This document shows, in pieces, positions 35,517 to 43,875 of a stretch of DNA of 64,000 nucleotides (positions within the stretch are counted from its first letter, which is position 1; each line of letters starts with the position of its first letter). Location of the stretch: positions 62,001-126,000 of the forward strand of contig NZ_VWSF01000010.1 of assembly GCF_008629685.1 (NCBI RefSeq), written 5' to 3'. This stretch comes from Adhaeribacter rhizoryzae. GTDB taxonomy: Bacteria; Bacteroidota; Bacteroidia; Cytophagales; Hymenobacteraceae. The notes beneath the pieces were generated by a model that did not search any database, was not told the origin of the DNA, and saw nothing but the letters and a program-made list of their open reading frames with translations. The translations under genes and the position numbers were made by a program.

Positions 35517-36503
35517 TTAAGCAAGCAACTTTTTAAAGGCCTGCAAAGCATTGCCCGATTCCAAGGATTCGCGAGCGGCGGCGATGGCCTCCGGCACCTT
35601 TAATTTAGGGTTAGCGCAAAATATTGCCATGCCGGCGTTGGCGATTACCGCATTTTTCTGCGTTTCGGTTCCTTTGTTTTCCAGCACATTTTTAAAAATT
35701 GCCGCCGATTCTTCTACGGTGTCACCCCCTTTTAATTCAGCCTGATTAACGGTTTTAAACCCTAACGATTCCGGCGTAAGCAGGTGTTCGCCTTCGGCCA
35801 TTACCATTTTAAACGGCGAGGTTAGAGATATTTCGTCGTAGCCATCCAGCGAATGCAGTATAATATAGCGCTTGTTGGTTTGCTGATATAAATAATTATA
35901 TAGCCGCAATAGTTCGAGGTTAAACACGCCTACCATCTGAAAATTAGGCAGCGCCGGATTTACCATGGGGCCCAGAATATTAAAAAATGTTTTCAGTCCA
36001 AGTTCTTTCCGGATCGGGCCAAAGTTTTTCATGGCCGGGTGGAAAACCTGGGCGTGTAAAAAACAAATATTGGCTTCGTCGAGTTTACGGCGCAAAAAAT
36101 CCGAATCATTGGTAAACTGATAACCAAAGTGTGCCATTATATTGGAAGAGCCGCAGATAGACGATACCCCGAAGTTACCGTGTTTGGCTACTTTGTAACC
36201 GGCTCCGGCCACTACAAAAGAAGCCAGCGTGGAAATATTAAAAGTATCTTTGCTGTCGCCGCCGGTGCCGCATAAATCTATTACATCGTGGGTACCCAAA
36301 TCCGGCTTGATGCACAATTCGAGCATGGCATCGCGAAAACCTTCCAGTTCACTTACGGTAATATTCCGCATCAGGAAAACCGTAATAAAAGCCGCCATTT
36401 CGCTTTGGTTATAACGGCCCTGACTCAAGTCCATTAAAACCTGCCGGGCAGTTTCTTTTGTAAGGGCCTTTTGCTCAATTAAATGAATTAATATTTCTTT
36501 CAT
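35517..36503 (-). CDS. trpD: Anthranilate phosphoribosyltransferase
   Basis: 328 aa. Conserved PRPP and anthranilate motifs: DLCGTGGDSKDTFNISTLASFV, KHGNFGVSSICGSSN, FLHAQVFHPAMKNFGPIRKELG and FNILGPMVNP. It transfers phosphoribosyl to anthranilate. It is separate from trpG, as in most Bacteroidota. The 181-bp gap from trpG contains a perfect three-copy tandem repeat. Confidence 0.96.
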   Translation of the reverse strand: MKEILIHLIEQKALTKETARQVLMDLSQGRYNQSEMAAFITVFLMRNITVSELEGFRDAMLELCIKPDLGTHDVIDLCGTGGDSKDTFNISTLASFVVAGAGYKVAKHGNFGVSSICGSSNIMAHFGYQFTNDSDFLRRKLDEANICFLHAQVFHPAMKNFGPIRKELGLKTFFNILGPMVNPALPNFQMVGVFNLELLRLYNYLYQQTNKRYIILHSLDGYDEISLTSPFKMVMAEGEHLLTPESLGFKTVNQAELKGGDTVEESAAIFKNVLENKGTETQKNAVIANAGMAIFCANPKLKVPEAIAAARESLESGNALQAFKKLLA

Positions 36504-36522
36504 AATAATTTAAGGTGCTGCT

Positions 36523-36570
36523 TTGCTAATGTGCTGATGTGCTAATGTGCTGATGTGCTAATGTGCTGAT
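36523..36570. repeat. Tandem repeat, three 16-bp units, between trpG and trpD
   Basis: Unit GTGCTAATGTGCTGAT three times in a row (first copy begins TT instead of GT). Each unit is itself two similar octamers, GTGCTAAT and GTGCTGAT. It is 20 bases upstream of the trpD start. Confidence 0.9.
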
Positions 36571-36684
36571 TTGTTAATTTAAAAATGTAGCAATAATAGG
36601 TTGTTTTCCAAAGCTTTAAACATAAGGCTACTAGCTAAAAAACAAATCCTAACAACTAATTACTAATTGCTAACAACTTAAAAA

Positions 36685-37284
36685 TCAAATCCAGCTTTTT
36701 TTAGGCGTAATAGAGCCTTTCAGCCAGGTACGCATCATGGTATCGCCATGCTCAGTTAAGATAGATTCGGGGTGAAACTGCACGCCTTTTACATTGTATT
36801 CGCGGTGGCGCAAGGCCATTATTTGTCCTTCATTATCTACGGCCGTAACTTCCAGTTCGTGGGGCATTGATTTAGGTACTACTACCCAGGAATGATAGCG
36901 GGCGGCTTTAAATTCGTGGGGTAAACCCCGGAATATTGGTTCGTTGTTGGAAGAAACCCGGATGGGTGTAGCTACGCCGTGCACGGGTTCCGGTAAATTC
37001 AGGAGCGAACCACCAAAAGCTTCGGCAATGGCCTGGTGCCCCAGGCAAACGCCAAATATTTTCTTGGTAGGTGCGTAGCGTTTAATTAATTCGGGCATAA
37101 TACCGGCTTCGGCAGGTACGCCCGGACCCGGCGAAAGCAGAATATTATCGTATTCCTCCACCGCATTCAGCTCAATTTTATCGTTCCGGTAGACATCCAT
37201 CTTCGAACCGTAACCTAGCTTCTTAATTAATTGCACCAGGTTATAAGTAAACGAATCGTAATTATCCAACACTAATATTTTCAT
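36685..37284 (-). CDS. trpG: Anthranilate synthase glutamine amidotransferase subunit
   Basis: 199 aa class I amidotransferase. LVLDNYDSFTYNLVQLI opening, LLSPGPGVPAEAG oxyanion region, nucleophile Cys in GVCLGHQAIAEAFGG, and His/Glu in GVQFHPESILTEHG. It supplies ammonia to TrpE. It may also serve 4-amino-4-deoxychorismate synthase, as amphibolic TrpG proteins do elsewhere; no second copy is seen here. Confidence 0.95.
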   Translation of the reverse strand: MKILVLDNYDSFTYNLVQLIKKLGYGSKMDVYRNDKIELNAVEEYDNILLSPGPGVPAEAGIMPELIKRYAPTKKIFGVCLGHQAIAEAFGGSLLNLPEPVHGVATPIRVSSNNEPIFRGLPHEFKAARYHSWVVVPKSMPHELEVTAVDNEGQIMALRHREYNVKGVQFHPESILTEHGDTMMRTWLKGSITPKKSWI

Positions 37285-37290
37285 CTTCTG

Positions 37291-37411
37291 AAAAGTTTAA
37301 AGTTTAAGGTTAAAAGTTGAAGGTTATCCACTATTGCCTTAAACCTTTAATATTTACTTTATTTTATTCCGGTAATCTTTAATGTATTTAAACTTTCAAC
37401 CATTAACCTTA
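37291..37411. repeat. AT-rich inverted repeat between trpE and trpG
   Basis: Left arm AAGTTTAAGGTTAAAAGTTG at about 37293-37312; right arm near 37385-37410 is its imperfect complement (CTTTCAACCATTAACCTTAT). It occupies nearly the whole intercistronic gap. Confidence 0.6.
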
Positions 37412-38824
37412 TTAAATATCTGCGGCTAAAATTAAGGCTTTGCGGAGGGCTGCTAGTTTGTGGTTTACTTCGTTTAGTTCCGACTCCAGCACCGATTTAG
37501 CTACCACCCCGGCACCCGCCTGGTAATACAAACGGTTTTGCACGCTTAGGAAAGATCGGATCATAATGGCGTGGTTAAAGTCGCCGTTGAAACCAATAAA
37601 GCCAATGCAACCACCATAATAGCCCCGGCCGGTTGGTTCCAGTTCATCTATAATGCTCATGGCTTTATATTTAGGCGCGCCCGATAAGGTGCCGGCCGGG
37701 AAAGTATCGGCCACCATTAACATGGGGGCTACTTCTTTGCTGCGGTTGCTCGTAACTTTAGAAACCAGGTGAATAACGTGCGAATAATATTGCACTTCTT
37801 TAAATACCTCCACGTTTACATCGTCGCCGTGGCGGCCCAGGTCGTTACGGGCCAAATCTACGAGCATTACGTGTTCGGCATTTTCTTTGGGGTCTTCGTA
37901 AAGTTTGCGGGCCAGTTCGGCGTCTTTGGCATCGTCGCCGGTGCGCCGGAAAGTACCGGCAATCGGGAAAATACTGGCTTTATTGCCTTTTAATAATATC
38001 TGAGCTTCCGGCGAAGAACCGAAAATTTTAAAATTGCCGTAATCGAAATAAAATAAATAAGGCGAAGGATTAATGGAGCGCAGCGCCCGGTAGGCATTAA
38101 ATTCATCGCCTTTAAAACCTTGCGAGAACCGGCGCGAAAGCACAATCTGGAACACATTGCCAATATTACAATGGTGCTGCCCTTGTTCAATTACTTTTAA
38201 AAATTCTTCGTCGGTATAGTTAGACGTTTCGTCGTCGTTGGCTTTAAAAGAAAAAGAAGGAATATTTTTATTGCGGATAAGCGCTTCCAGATTAGCCAAA
38301 CCTTTGCCGTCGTTGTTTTCGTCGATGCTGTGTTCAAAAATATACAGGTCGTTTTTGAAATGATCCACCACAATTACGTAGCGGTACAGGCTATAGTATA
38401 TTTCGGGTAAACCTTCGTAAGCCGTTTCTTTAGGCCGGAAATTTATATCTTCGTAATACGTTACGGCATCATAAGCCATGTAACCAAACAAGCCGTTGTT
38501 TACAAAATTATAATCGTGCTTTTTAACGTAGAAGCAGTTTACAAACTCTTGCAGGTGCCTTACGGCTTCGCGCCGGTCTTCTAAAGCAATTTGCTCTACT
38601 TTGCCATCCGGAAAATATTGGCTGATTACGCCATTCTTTAATTCAAATCCACCAATCGGATCGCAACAAATATACGAGAAGCTATTTTCATGACCATGAT
38701 AATCAGAGCTTTCCAGCATAATGCAGTTGCGGTATTTATCGCGCAATTGTAAATAAATACCCACCGGGGTAACGGTATCGGCTAATAAATGCTTGTGAAC
38801 CGTATAGAGTTTAAACTTATCCAT
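37412..38824 (-). CDS. trpE: Anthranilate synthase component I
   Basis: 470 aa. C-terminal chorismate-binding domain: VFQIVLSRRFSQGF, PSPYLFYFDYGNFKIFGSSPE, FPIAGTFRRTGDD, ARNDLGRHGDDVNVEVF, FPAGTLSGAPKYKAM and AGAGVVAKSVLESE. The N-terminal half carries a feedback site; YICCDPIGGF with LESSDYHG is at the place of the LLES tryptophan-binding motif. It heads the operon trpE-G-D-C-F-B-A-aroF and is preceded by a trp leader with attenuator. Confidence 0.95.
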   Translation of the reverse strand: MDKFKLYTVHKHLLADTVTPVGIYLQLRDKYRNCIMLESSDYHGHENSFSYICCDPIGGFELKNGVISQYFPDGKVEQIALEDRREAVRHLQEFVNCFYVKKHDYNFVNNGLFGYMAYDAVTYYEDINFRPKETAYEGLPEIYYSLYRYVIVVDHFKNDLYIFEHSIDENNDGKGLANLEALIRNKNIPSFSFKANDDETSNYTDEEFLKVIEQGQHHCNIGNVFQIVLSRRFSQGFKGDEFNAYRALRSINPSPYLFYFDYGNFKIFGSSPEAQILLKGNKASIFPIAGTFRRTGDDAKDAELARKLYEDPKENAEHVMLVDLARNDLGRHGDDVNVEVFKEVQYYSHVIHLVSKVTSNRSKEVAPMLMVADTFPAGTLSGAPKYKAMSIIDELEPTGRGYYGGCIGFIGFNGDFNHAIMIRSFLSVQNRLYYQAGAGVVAKSVLESELNEVNHKLAALRKALILAADI

Positions 38825-38852
38825 TTAAAAAGATTCGTTGATGTAAGTAAAC

Positions 38853-38881
38853 AAAAAAGCCCAAGTGTGAACTTGGGCTTT
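38853..38881 (-). terminator. Attenuator terminator in the trp leader
   Basis: Minus strand: AAAGCCCAAGT pairs with ACTTGGGCTTT across loop TCAC, followed by six Ts, ending 28 bases before the trpE ATG. A competing antiterminator is visible: GTGAAC (38923-38918) and GGC (38915-38913), just after the leader-peptide stop, can pair with GTTCAC (38872-38867) and GCC (38878-38876) inside the terminator. Confidence 0.85.
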
Positions 38882-38927
38882 CTTTTATGCGCTATGATAA
38901 AATTACAGGTATGCCGCGTTCACGCTC

Positions 38928-38981
38928 TTAGTTTTCTAAAAGGTGCCACCAACCAGCAGTATGTAATGTTATGTTCTTCAT
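38928..38981 (-). CDS. trpL: trp operon leader peptide with tandem Trp codons
   Basis: 17 codons plus TAA: MKNITLHTAGWWHLLEN. Trp codons 11 and 12 (38951-38946) are adjacent. The stop at 38928 is five bases before the predicted antiterminator strand. A ribosome stalled at the Trp codons would leave that strand free and allow trpE expression; one reaching the stop would cover it and let the terminator form. A promoter lies directly upstream. This is the classic arrangement of ribosome-mediated attenuation, deduced here from sequence alone. Confidence 0.85.
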   Translation of the reverse strand: MKNITLHTAGWWHLLEN

Positions 38982-38988
38982 TCTGTCG

Positions 38989-39020
38989 CAAATATAAAGG
39001 TGCTTTTGGTTTATCCAAAA
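38989..39020 (-). promoter_or_regulatory. trp operon promoter
   Basis: Minus strand: TTTTG at 39020-39016, a 19-base spacer, and -7 TATATTTG at 38996-38989, an exact match to TAnnTTTG. The leader-peptide ATG follows after only seven bases, so the mRNA would be nearly leaderless for trpL. Confidence 0.75.
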
Positions 39021-39585
39021 TATTTTAATTTAAAATTGAGCGAAGGCAGGTTTAAGTTGTAGCCTGCTAATTAATTAGTTTTTGTATCCGGAATATTACG
39101 CCATTTACGGCTGCTTGCTTATAGCTTAACTTTTATTCTGATCCTACTACTTTACCTTTCCCCGCTAATACTGCTTGGCGGCTCGAATTTCAGAAATAAA
39201 TCAATTTCAGCTAACCAAATATTACTCCAATTTAGCAGCAATATGGATTTTAGTAGTAGCACAATAAAATTTGCCCCGTTAAATATTTACTTTTGTTAAT
39301 ATTTAAATTAATGCTACGCTAGTGTTTAAATTTAAATAGAAGTTCAAGCAGTCCATTTATGTCATTCAGGAGGAACCTATTTGGTTGCCTGCTAAATAGT
39401 TTCATCCTGAATGACACGAGTGGACTGCTTAGACCAAAAATCTGTTTCGTTTTAATCTTGTGGAACACGCAAATTATAATACTACTTTTTCCCCCACCTT
39501 AACTTTATTTCATTATTAAAGGCTTTATTTGCTGCTAATAGGAATATTCAACCTGAGTAAAAATTTATTACCTGAAACTGGTTTA
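39021..39585. other. 565-bp intergenic region between trp promoter and GH65 gene
   Basis: Besides the palindromic repeat at 39346-39430 nothing recognisable is present: no coding frame and no convincing promoter for the GH65 gene. Confidence 0.5.
39346..39430. repeat. Palindromic repeat (GTCATTCAGGAGGAA), copy 2, with extended arms
   Basis: The 55-bp core at 39361-39415 has the same arms as the copy at 22489-22543 (one mismatch, TTCATCCTGAATGAC). Here a further perfect 10-bp outer arm is present: AAGCAGTCCA at 39346-39355 and TGGACTGCTT at 39421-39430. The inner CTATTT/AAATAG arms are conserved. Confidence 0.85.
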
Positions 39586-41805
39586 ATGAAAAGATATTTA
39601 ACGCTTAACGAGTGGTCGCTAATTGAAGAGGGCTTTTACCCGGAGTACAATAAAATAACCGAAAGTGTTTGCAGCCTCGGCAACGGCCGCATGGGCCACC
39701 GGGCTAGTTTCGAAGAAAAATATTCCGGCGAAACCCAGCCAGGCCATTATGTAGCCGGCATTTCTGACCAGAATACCGGAACATCTGAATATTCTAACCA
39801 ACTACGCAACGCACCCAATTGGATAGGAATTAATGTAGAAATAGACGGAGAAGAACTCGATTTAGCTACTTGTCAGGTGCTGGATTTCCGGCGGGAACTA
39901 AATATGCGGGAAGGTTACTTGGAACGAACTTTTCAAGCGCAGCTGCCTAGCGGCAAAACCGTAGAAGTTTCTGCGTTGCGGTTTACGAGCATTGCCGACG
40001 ATGAACTGGGTGCTATCCGGTTTGCTATAATGCCTTTAAATTTTAGCGGGGCTATTTCGCTTACACCTTATATAGATGCCCATGTTAATACCACAAATAT
40101 TAATACAGAACAAAAATGGCAGGAGATTGACCGCGAAGTAGAACCGGGCGCTGGGTTTATTATTACCGAAACCCCCAATATCCCTTTCCAGGTTTGTACC
40201 GGCATGCGCCTGCAATTAGAAAAAGATAATGCCGGCGTAGAAACCACCGTGGCCCTGATTAGCCAGAATAATTATATTGGCAACCGCTTAACAGCTACCG
40301 TAAACGAAAACGAGCAACTGGTGCTCTATAAATACGCCGCCGTAGTAACTTCCGAAAATTACCCCACAGAAAAATTAGCTATTGCCTGTAATTTAGCCCT
40401 GGAACGCGCCAAGCAAATTGGTTTTGCCGAAATGTTGGATGTCCAATCGGCGGTTTGGGCCGAAAAGTGGCAACTCAGCGACCTGGTGATTAAAGGAGAT
40501 TTAGCGGCGCAGCAAGCCATCCGGTTTAATATTTTCAGTTTAAACCAAGCGTATACCGGCGAAGATGAAAGGCTGAATATTAGCCCGAGCGGGTTTACCG
40601 GTGAAACTTACGGCGATGCTACTACCTGGCCTACCGAAGTTTACTGCCTGCCCTTCTACCTGGCTACTACCGAGCCGCACGTGGCCCGCAACTTACTCGT
40701 TTACCAATACCAGCATTTGCCCAAAGCTATCGAAAATGCGCAAAAGTCAGGTTTTAACAATGGTGCTGCCCTGTTTTCCGAAAGTACCTTAAATGGAGGA
40801 GAAAACCTTGATAACCTGGAACTTATTGCTGCCGGAATTCACCGGAATGGCGCTATTGCTTTGGCCATTTACGATTACATCTGTTACACCGGCGATACAG
40901 AATATTTATACCAACACGGCTTAGAAATATTGGTGGGCATTGCTCGCTTTGGGGCACAACAGGTAAACTGGTCGGAGAAGAAAAACAAATACGAGCTTAA
41001 TCCTAATAATTGGTACACCAACGCACTAGCCGCCTGGACTTTGGAATATACTTTAGCCGCTTTGCAAGAGGTAAAACAAACCGCACCTACTCGTTACGAA
41101 GCTTTAAAAGAAATATTAAACTTCGACGAAGAAAAGGAAACTGCCAATTGGCTGGAAATATCAAATAAAATGTATTTCCCGGTAGACGAAGAAAAAGGTA
41201 TTTTTCTGCCACAGGATGGCTATTTAGAAAATGAACAAATATTAGAAACAAAACCCGAAACCAACGAGCAGCAGATAATACCGCACCCAGATGTGCTGGA
41301 AGGCTTATATTTTTTAGAAGAACGCTACGACTTAGCTGCCATTCGCCGGAATTACGATTTTTACGCAGCCCGCACCGGACAAAAAGCTGCTTCCTTACTG
41401 GGCATACACGCTGTTCTGGCTGCCAAACTAGGCTATTTAGAACAGGCTTACGATTATTTCATGCGTTCGGCCCGCTATAATTTAGACGATTACCGCCACG
41501 AAACCGAAAAAAGCTGCGACCTAACCAGCATGGCTGGTGCCTGGTTAGCGGTAGTAAAAGGTTTTGGCGGAATGCGCGTCCTTAATAATCAGCTTTATTT
41601 AAATCCAATTAAACCCGAGCAATGGCAATCTTACACTTTTAAAATCCGGTTCCAGGGCCATTTACTCGATATTACCGTTGCTCAATCTACTATTAAAATC
41701 CTGAACCAAGACGACCAACCGTTCACTTTTTACCTCTATGGCAAAGCAGAAAATATTCCGGCAAATAATATAGGCAGCTTTAAGCGGCAGCCTGAAAAGG
41801 TTTAA
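39586..41805 (+). CDS. Glycoside hydrolase family 65-like protein with degraded active site
   Basis: 739 aa from ATG 39586; a TTG 57 bases upstream is unlikely. Overall it is a full GH65 protein (maltose/kojibiose phosphorylase type): N-terminal beta-sandwich, helical barrel with RNLLVYQYQHLPKAIENAQK, IHRNGAIALAIYDY and TSMAGAWLAVVKGFGGMRVL, and C-terminal beta domain. The known functional motifs are altered: WDTE reads WPTE (348-351); the GPxEY loop with the catalytic acid Glu is absent between L471 and N475; KQADV reads PHPDV (566-570); HxSS reads QKAA (599-602). Phosphorolysis by the known mechanism is therefore unlikely. It heads a gene run with GH13, a sugar transporter and a kinase. Confidence 0.85.
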   Translation: MKRYLTLNEWSLIEEGFYPEYNKITESVCSLGNGRMGHRASFEEKYSGETQPGHYVAGISDQNTGTSEYSNQLRNAPNWIGINVEIDGEELDLATCQVLDFRRELNMREGYLERTFQAQLPSGKTVEVSALRFTSIADDELGAIRFAIMPLNFSGAISLTPYIDAHVNTTNINTEQKWQEIDREVEPGAGFIITETPNIPFQVCTGMRLQLEKDNAGVETTVALISQNNYIGNRLTATVNENEQLVLYKYAAVVTSENYPTEKLAIACNLALERAKQIGFAEMLDVQSAVWAEKWQLSDLVIKGDLAAQQAIRFNIFSLNQAYTGEDERLNISPSGFTGETYGDATTWPTEVYCLPFYLATTEPHVARNLLVYQYQHLPKAIENAQKSGFNNGAALFSESTLNGGENLDNLELIAAGIHRNGAIALAIYDYICYTGDTEYLYQHGLEILVGIARFGAQQVNWSEKKNKYELNPNNWYTNALAAWTLEYTLAALQEVKQTAPTRYEALKEILNFDEEKETANWLEISNKMYFPVDEEKGIFLPQDGYLENEQILETKPETNEQQIIPHPDVLEGLYFLEERYDLAAIRRNYDFYAARTGQKAASLLGIHAVLAAKLGYLEQAYDYFMRSARYNLDDYRHETEKSCDLTSMAGAWLAVVKGFGGMRVLNNQLYLNPIKPEQWQSYTFKIRFQGHLLDITVAQSTIKILNQDDQPFTFYLYGKAENIPANNIGSFKRQPEKV

Positions 41806-41961
41806 GGCATTTCGTCCGGTTAATTATTTGTGGTTAGCGCTACTTCTAAAAAAACATTCAGATTAAAACGCCCTTTGCCTTTACAAAATGTTTTTTAAGC
41901 CGTACAAACACCAATTTTATTCTTTTTAACAATTATCACCCAGCAAGTTTCCTGTAAACCT

Positions 41962-43800
41962 ATGTCGTTGCCTACTACTAATACTTTAATGCCGAAGTCC
42001 AATGAAACAATAACGCTTCCGCTTTCGCCGGATAATTACTCTGATGAACTTATAATCGATAATAAATTTATTATTTACCAGATATTTACCCGGCTTTTCG
42101 GCAATAAAAATACGACTAACAAAACTTACGGCAGCCTCGAAGAAAACGGCGTTGGCAAATTCAACGACATCACCGAAAAAGCTTTAGCCGAAATAAAAAA
42201 GCTAGGCACGACGCACGTTTGGTACACCGGCATTATCGAGCACGCCACCATGACCGACTATACTGCCTTTAATATTAAAACCGACGCTATTGATGTAGTG
42301 AAAGGCCGGGCCGGCTCGCCGTACGCCATAAAAGATTATTACGATGTAAATCCTGATTTAGCAGAAGATGTAAAAAACCGGATGGCCGAGTTCGAAGCCT
42401 TGGTGGACCGGACGCATCAACAAGGTTTAAAAGTAATAATTGATTTTGTGCCAAACCATGTAGCCCGCACTTACCATTCTGATGCGCGCCCCCCAGGAGT
42501 AGAAGATTTTGGTGCGCACGATAATACCCACGTTTCTTTTAGTCCGCAGAATAATTTTTACTACATACCGGGCCAGCAACTGGTTGTGCCCAAAGCATAT
42601 AATCCCTTAAGTAAAAATGAAAAAGGCCAGCAGGAAGAGGTAAAATTTGTAGAGAATCCCGCTAAAGTAACCGGTAACGATGTTTTCTCCGCCACACCTA
42701 CTATAAACGATTGGTTCGAAACCATTAAACTCAATTACGGGGTAGATATTCAGCACCACCGCACCAAGCACTTCGATCCTATACCAGATACCTGGTTAAA
42801 GATGCGCAACATTCTTTTATTCTGGGCTAAAAAAGGCGTAGATGGTTTCCGGTGCGATATGGCCGAAATGGTGCCGGTGGAGTTCTGGGCCTGGCTGATT
42901 CCGCAGATAAAGAGTTTTAACCAGGATATTATTTTTATTGCCGAAATCTACAATCCGCACGAATATCACAACTACATTCAACAAGGTAAATTCGATTTCT
43001 TGTACGATAAAGTAGGTTTATACGACAGCCTTCGGCGCTTAATGGAAGGTAAGGGAAACACCGCCGATATTACCAGGTCGTGGAAAGAAGAAACGCGGGG
43101 TATAGGCTCGCACATGCTGCGTTTTCTGGAAAACCACGATGAGCAGCGCATTGCCTCTAATCATTTTGCCGGCAATCCTTGGGCAGCCGTTCCGGCCATG
43201 ACCGTTTCGGCTACGCTGGCCTCAGGACCAATTATGCTATATTTTGGCCAGGAAGTTGGCGAACCGGGTAAAGGTACCGAAGGTTTCCAGGGCGAAGACG
43301 GGCGTACCACTATTTTTGATTATTGGGGCGTGCCCGAACACCAAAAATGGATGAACAACGGCCAATTTGATGGCGGCGGCTTAAGCCCCGAACAACGCAG
43401 TTTAAGAAATTTCTACCGCCAGTTATTAAGCCTGGTGCGGGAAGAAGAAGTCCTCCGAACCGGTCAGTTTTACCAATTACACCCGCACTCGGTCGGCGAC
43501 CATGGCCACGGCACTCATAAAATATATGCTTACCTGCGGCATACGCCCCAAAAGAAAATATTAGTAGTCGTTAACTTCGATCGCAATCAAACCATTCAGG
43601 CCAATATTCCCATTCACGAACCTGAACTAAAGCTTGTGGCTGCAAACCATAACCATTTAAAAATAAACGAAATATTAACAGTTTCGCCAGACCCGGAAGC
43701 AAAATATATTACCACAGACAGAACGAGCCACGTTGTAGGCTACATTAACTTAAAGCTACCGCCGTTCAGCGCCTATATTTTTAATTTAACTGGAGAATAA
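41962..43800 (+). CDS. Cytoplasmic GH13 alpha-amylase-family enzyme
   Basis: 612 aa, no signal peptide. The four GH13 regions are intact: DFVPNH at 161-166, GFRCDMAE with nucleophile Asp299, FIAEIY with acid/base Glu328, and ENHDEQR with transition-state Asp393. The start KFIIYQIFTRLFGNKN and a long insert around residues 170-260 fit the alpha-amylase/neopullulanase-like group common in Bacteroidota. The C-terminal beta domain (KKILVVVNFDRNQ) is present. It probably acts on imported malto-oligosaccharides, together with the transporter encoded 75 bases downstream. Exact specificity is open. Confidence 0.88.
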   Translation: MSLPTTNTLMPKSNETITLPLSPDNYSDELIIDNKFIIYQIFTRLFGNKNTTNKTYGSLEENGVGKFNDITEKALAEIKKLGTTHVWYTGIIEHATMTDYTAFNIKTDAIDVVKGRAGSPYAIKDYYDVNPDLAEDVKNRMAEFEALVDRTHQQGLKVIIDFVPNHVARTYHSDARPPGVEDFGAHDNTHVSFSPQNNFYYIPGQQLVVPKAYNPLSKNEKGQQEEVKFVENPAKVTGNDVFSATPTINDWFETIKLNYGVDIQHHRTKHFDPIPDTWLKMRNILLFWAKKGVDGFRCDMAEMVPVEFWAWLIPQIKSFNQDIIFIAEIYNPHEYHNYIQQGKFDFLYDKVGLYDSLRRLMEGKGNTADITRSWKEETRGIGSHMLRFLENHDEQRIASNHFAGNPWAAVPAMTVSATLASGPIMLYFGQEVGEPGKGTEGFQGEDGRTTIFDYWGVPEHQKWMNNGQFDGGGLSPEQRSLRNFYRQLLSLVREEEVLRTGQFYQLHPHSVGDHGHGTHKIYAYLRHTPQKKILVVVNFDRNQTIQANIPIHEPELKLVAANHNHLKINEILTVSPDPEAKYITTDRTSHVVGYINLKLPPFSAYIFNLTGE

Positions 43801-43821
43801 AGGCTTAAAATTTAAGCCTTT
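43799..43821 (+). terminator. Weak hairpin after the GH13 gene
   Basis: AAAGGCTT/AAGCCTTT with a short AT loop and a broken T tract. It could attenuate transcription into the transporter gene. Confidence 0.35.
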
Positions 43822-43875
43822 ATCCTTATTATAGGTAAATATTAAGACCAGATTAAATACGCCTCACCCACCCCC

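Noticed and set aside
36523-36570. Possible small CRISPR-like repeat
   Set aside because: Units are directly tandem with no spacers, and no cas genes are present.
39529-39585. Longer start (TTG 39529) for the GH65 gene
   Set aside because: The added 19 residues are not like the family start; ATG 39586 gives the usual KRYLTLNEWSLIEEGF opening. The same reasoning was used against TTG starts at 29625, 51651, 51652, 57172 and 60409.
39586-41805. GH65 gene as an ordinary pseudogene
   Set aside because: The frame is uninterrupted over 739 codons, the loop loss is in frame, and structural segments are well kept, so a simple decaying pseudogene is less likely than a retained non-catalytic protein.
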